13,957 nucleotides of DNA from Thermoplasmata archaeon. GTDB lineage: Archaea; Thermoplasmatota; Thermoplasmata; Thermoplasmatales; B87-G9. The stretch covers positions 1 through 13,957 of the forward strand of contig QMSR01000012.1 in assembly GCA_003649695.1 (NCBI GenBank), written 5' to 3'. Shown here piece after piece: positions 13,053-13,957 of this stretch (positions are counted from its first letter, which is position 1; each line of letters starts with the position of its first letter). The position numbers and the translations under genes were made by a program. Below the pieces are notes generated by a model. That model had not been told where the DNA came from and made no database searches. It saw only the letters and a program-made list of their open reading frames with translations.

Positions 13053-13840
13053 AGGTGGAGGTCCGGAACCTAAGCTTCAGCTTCGGATCCATAAAGGCCC
13101 TCAGGGGGGTTAGCCTCGACGCCTATGAGGGTCAGGTGACCTGCCTCCTCGGCCCCAACGGGAGCGGCAAGACCACCCTGCTCAAGTGCGTCATGGGCCT
13201 CCTTTCGCCGTACAATGGGAGCATAAGGGTGGGGGGGAGGGAGGTCTCGGAGATGGACAGGAGGGAGGCCGCCAGGCTCATGGCCTACGTGCCTCAGATT
13301 CACAGGGCGGTCTTCCCCTTCAGCTCCCTGAGCGTTGTGCTCCTGGGGAGGACCCCTTGGATCTCCGAGATCTCCGGCCCCGGGGAGGAGGACATCAGGA
13401 GGGCCGAGGAGGTTATGGAGGAGCTGGGGATCTCGCACCTGGCCCACAGGCCCTACACCAGGCTCAGCGGTGGTGAGATGAGGATGGTGCTCATAGCCAG
13501 GGCCCTGGTCCAGGAGGCCCCCGTGCTCCTCATGGACGAGCCGACGGCCTACCTGGACTTCCGGTACCAGAGCATCGTGATGGATGTCGTGCGGAGACTT
13601 GCCGACTCGGGTAAGACGGTACTCCTCTCCCTGCACGACCCCAACGTGGCGGCCGCCTACTGCGACAGAATCTATGTCCTGGACAGGGGCACCGTTGCGG
13701 GGGTCTTAGAGGGCTCCCTGGACAAGGGGATCCTGGAGAGGGTCTACGGTATGGAGCTCGCCCAGGGCAGCGTCGATGGGAGGACCTTCATCTTCCCGAG
13801 GAGGGGCGCATCAAGATCCTCCCATCGTGGAGGATCCTGA
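13043..13840 (+). CDS. ABC importer ATPase, FecE/BtuD-like
   Basis: Cytoplasmic ATP-hydrolysing subunit of the importer. In its 265 residues are Walker A GPNGSGKTT (37-45), the Q-loop Gln85 (VPQ), the signature LSGGE (141-145), Walker B VLLMDEP (161-167) with catalytic Glu166, the D-loop YLD, and the switch His198 (LLSLHDPN). All are intact. The ATG at 13043 has a strong GGAGGAGGAGG ribosome site (13027-13037); GTG 13049 is possible. The gene overlaps the permease by 10 nt. The Ser/Arg-rich C-terminal tail overlaps the next gene on the minus strand by 53 bp. Normal length; no defects. Confidence 0.96.
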   Translation: MGVKVEVRNLSFSFGSIKALRGVSLDAYEGQVTCLLGPNGSGKTTLLKCVMGLLSPYNGSIRVGGREVSEMDRREAARLMAYVPQIHRAVFPFSSLSVVLLGRTPWISEISGPGEEDIRRAEEVMEELGISHLAHRPYTRLSGGEMRMVLIARALVQEAPVLLMDEPTAYLDFRYQSIVMDVVRRLADSGKTVLLSLHDPNVAAAYCDRIYVLDRGTVAGVLEGSLDKGILERVYGMELAQGSVDGRTFIFPRRGASRSSHRGGS

Positions 13841-13957
13841 TCTCCACCTCCACAGGGGTGTTATCGACGTCCCCGAACTCCTTGATGAGGTCGTAGAGTA
13901 TGTCCGATGTAGTCTCCTTAAGCTTGACGCCATACTTGTTGGCCTCCTCAACCACTA
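13788..13957 (-). CDS. C-terminal end of an unrecognised protein, partial at window edge
   Basis: An open frame on the minus strand enters at the right edge and ends with TGA at 13790-13788, giving 55 residues. It reads as a plausible protein: VVEEANKYGVKLKETT, then SDILYDLIKEFGDVDN, then a beta-like TPVEVEIRILHDGRILM. Charged helix-forming and strand segments alternate, and codon use matches the neighbours. The last 53 bp lie within the 3' end of the ABC ATPase gene on the other strand. I do not recognise the family. The start lies outside the window. Confidence 0.6.
   Translation of the reverse strand, partial: VVEEANKYGVKLKETTSDILYDLIKEFGDVDNTPVEVEIRILHDGRILMRPSSGR

Noticed and set aside
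13070..13636. 188-residue minus-strand open frame over the ABC ATPase
   Set aside because: Antisense shadow of a gene with all ABC motifs intact.

Overview
The window is archaeal. It carries a group II chaperonin (thermosome) gene, TATA-box promoters about 26 bp upstream of start codons with no room for a leader, a tRNA-Glu of archaeal type, and genes for an F420-reducing type of [NiFe] hydrogenase. The DNA is GC-rich, genes are tightly packed and often overlap, and arginine is mostly AGG, which fits a thermophile. I cannot name the lineage from sequence alone. F420-linked group 3a-like hydrogenase genes suggest a methanogen relative or a thermophilic Thermoproteota/Korarchaeota-type archaeon, but this is a guess.

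Layout. (1) 17-1651 (+): thermosome subunit. (2) 1726-5693 (-): an apparent five-gene operon, read right to left: a small helical protein, a protein with a USP/Rossmann-like region, a coiled-coil-headed unknown protein, TrkA (RCK regulator) and TrkH (K+ channel-like transporter). (3) 5745-7019 (+): a SAMHD1-like HD phosphohydrolase, divergent from the Trk operon across a 51-bp gap. (4) 6973-7935 (-): a radical SAM protein whose 3' end overlaps the HD gene by 47 bp. (5) 7989-10688 (+): a compact three-gene [NiFe] hydrogenase operon (large subunit, small subunit with ferredoxin domain, FrhB-type F420 subunit), divergent from the radical SAM gene across a 53-bp gap. (6) 10689-10766 (-): tRNA-Glu(UUC), directly abutting frhB, preceded by a GC-rich repeat-bearing leader. 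(7) 11051-13840 (+): a binding-protein-dependent type II ABC importer (FecB/BtuF-, FecCD- and FecE/BtuD-like). (8) 13788-13957 (-): C-terminal end of an unrecognised gene running out of the window.

How the genes work together. The Trk operon is a K+ uptake module with three accessory proteins of unknown role. The hydrogenase operon should couple H2 oxidation to F420 reduction through a chain of [4Fe-4S] clusters, but it has no adjacent maturation protease (FrhD). Its large subunit also appears to lack the RxEGH-motif glutamate normally used as a proton gate. The ABC importer is of the iron-siderophore/heme/cobalamin class and could supply metal or cofactor, but its substrate is not evident.

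The most unusual signals are the altered hydrogenase large subunit, two divergent promoters that each seem to use one central TATA-like element for two leaderless genes, the conserved-looking but unknown Trk-operon proteins, and the structured region upstream of tRNA-Glu.
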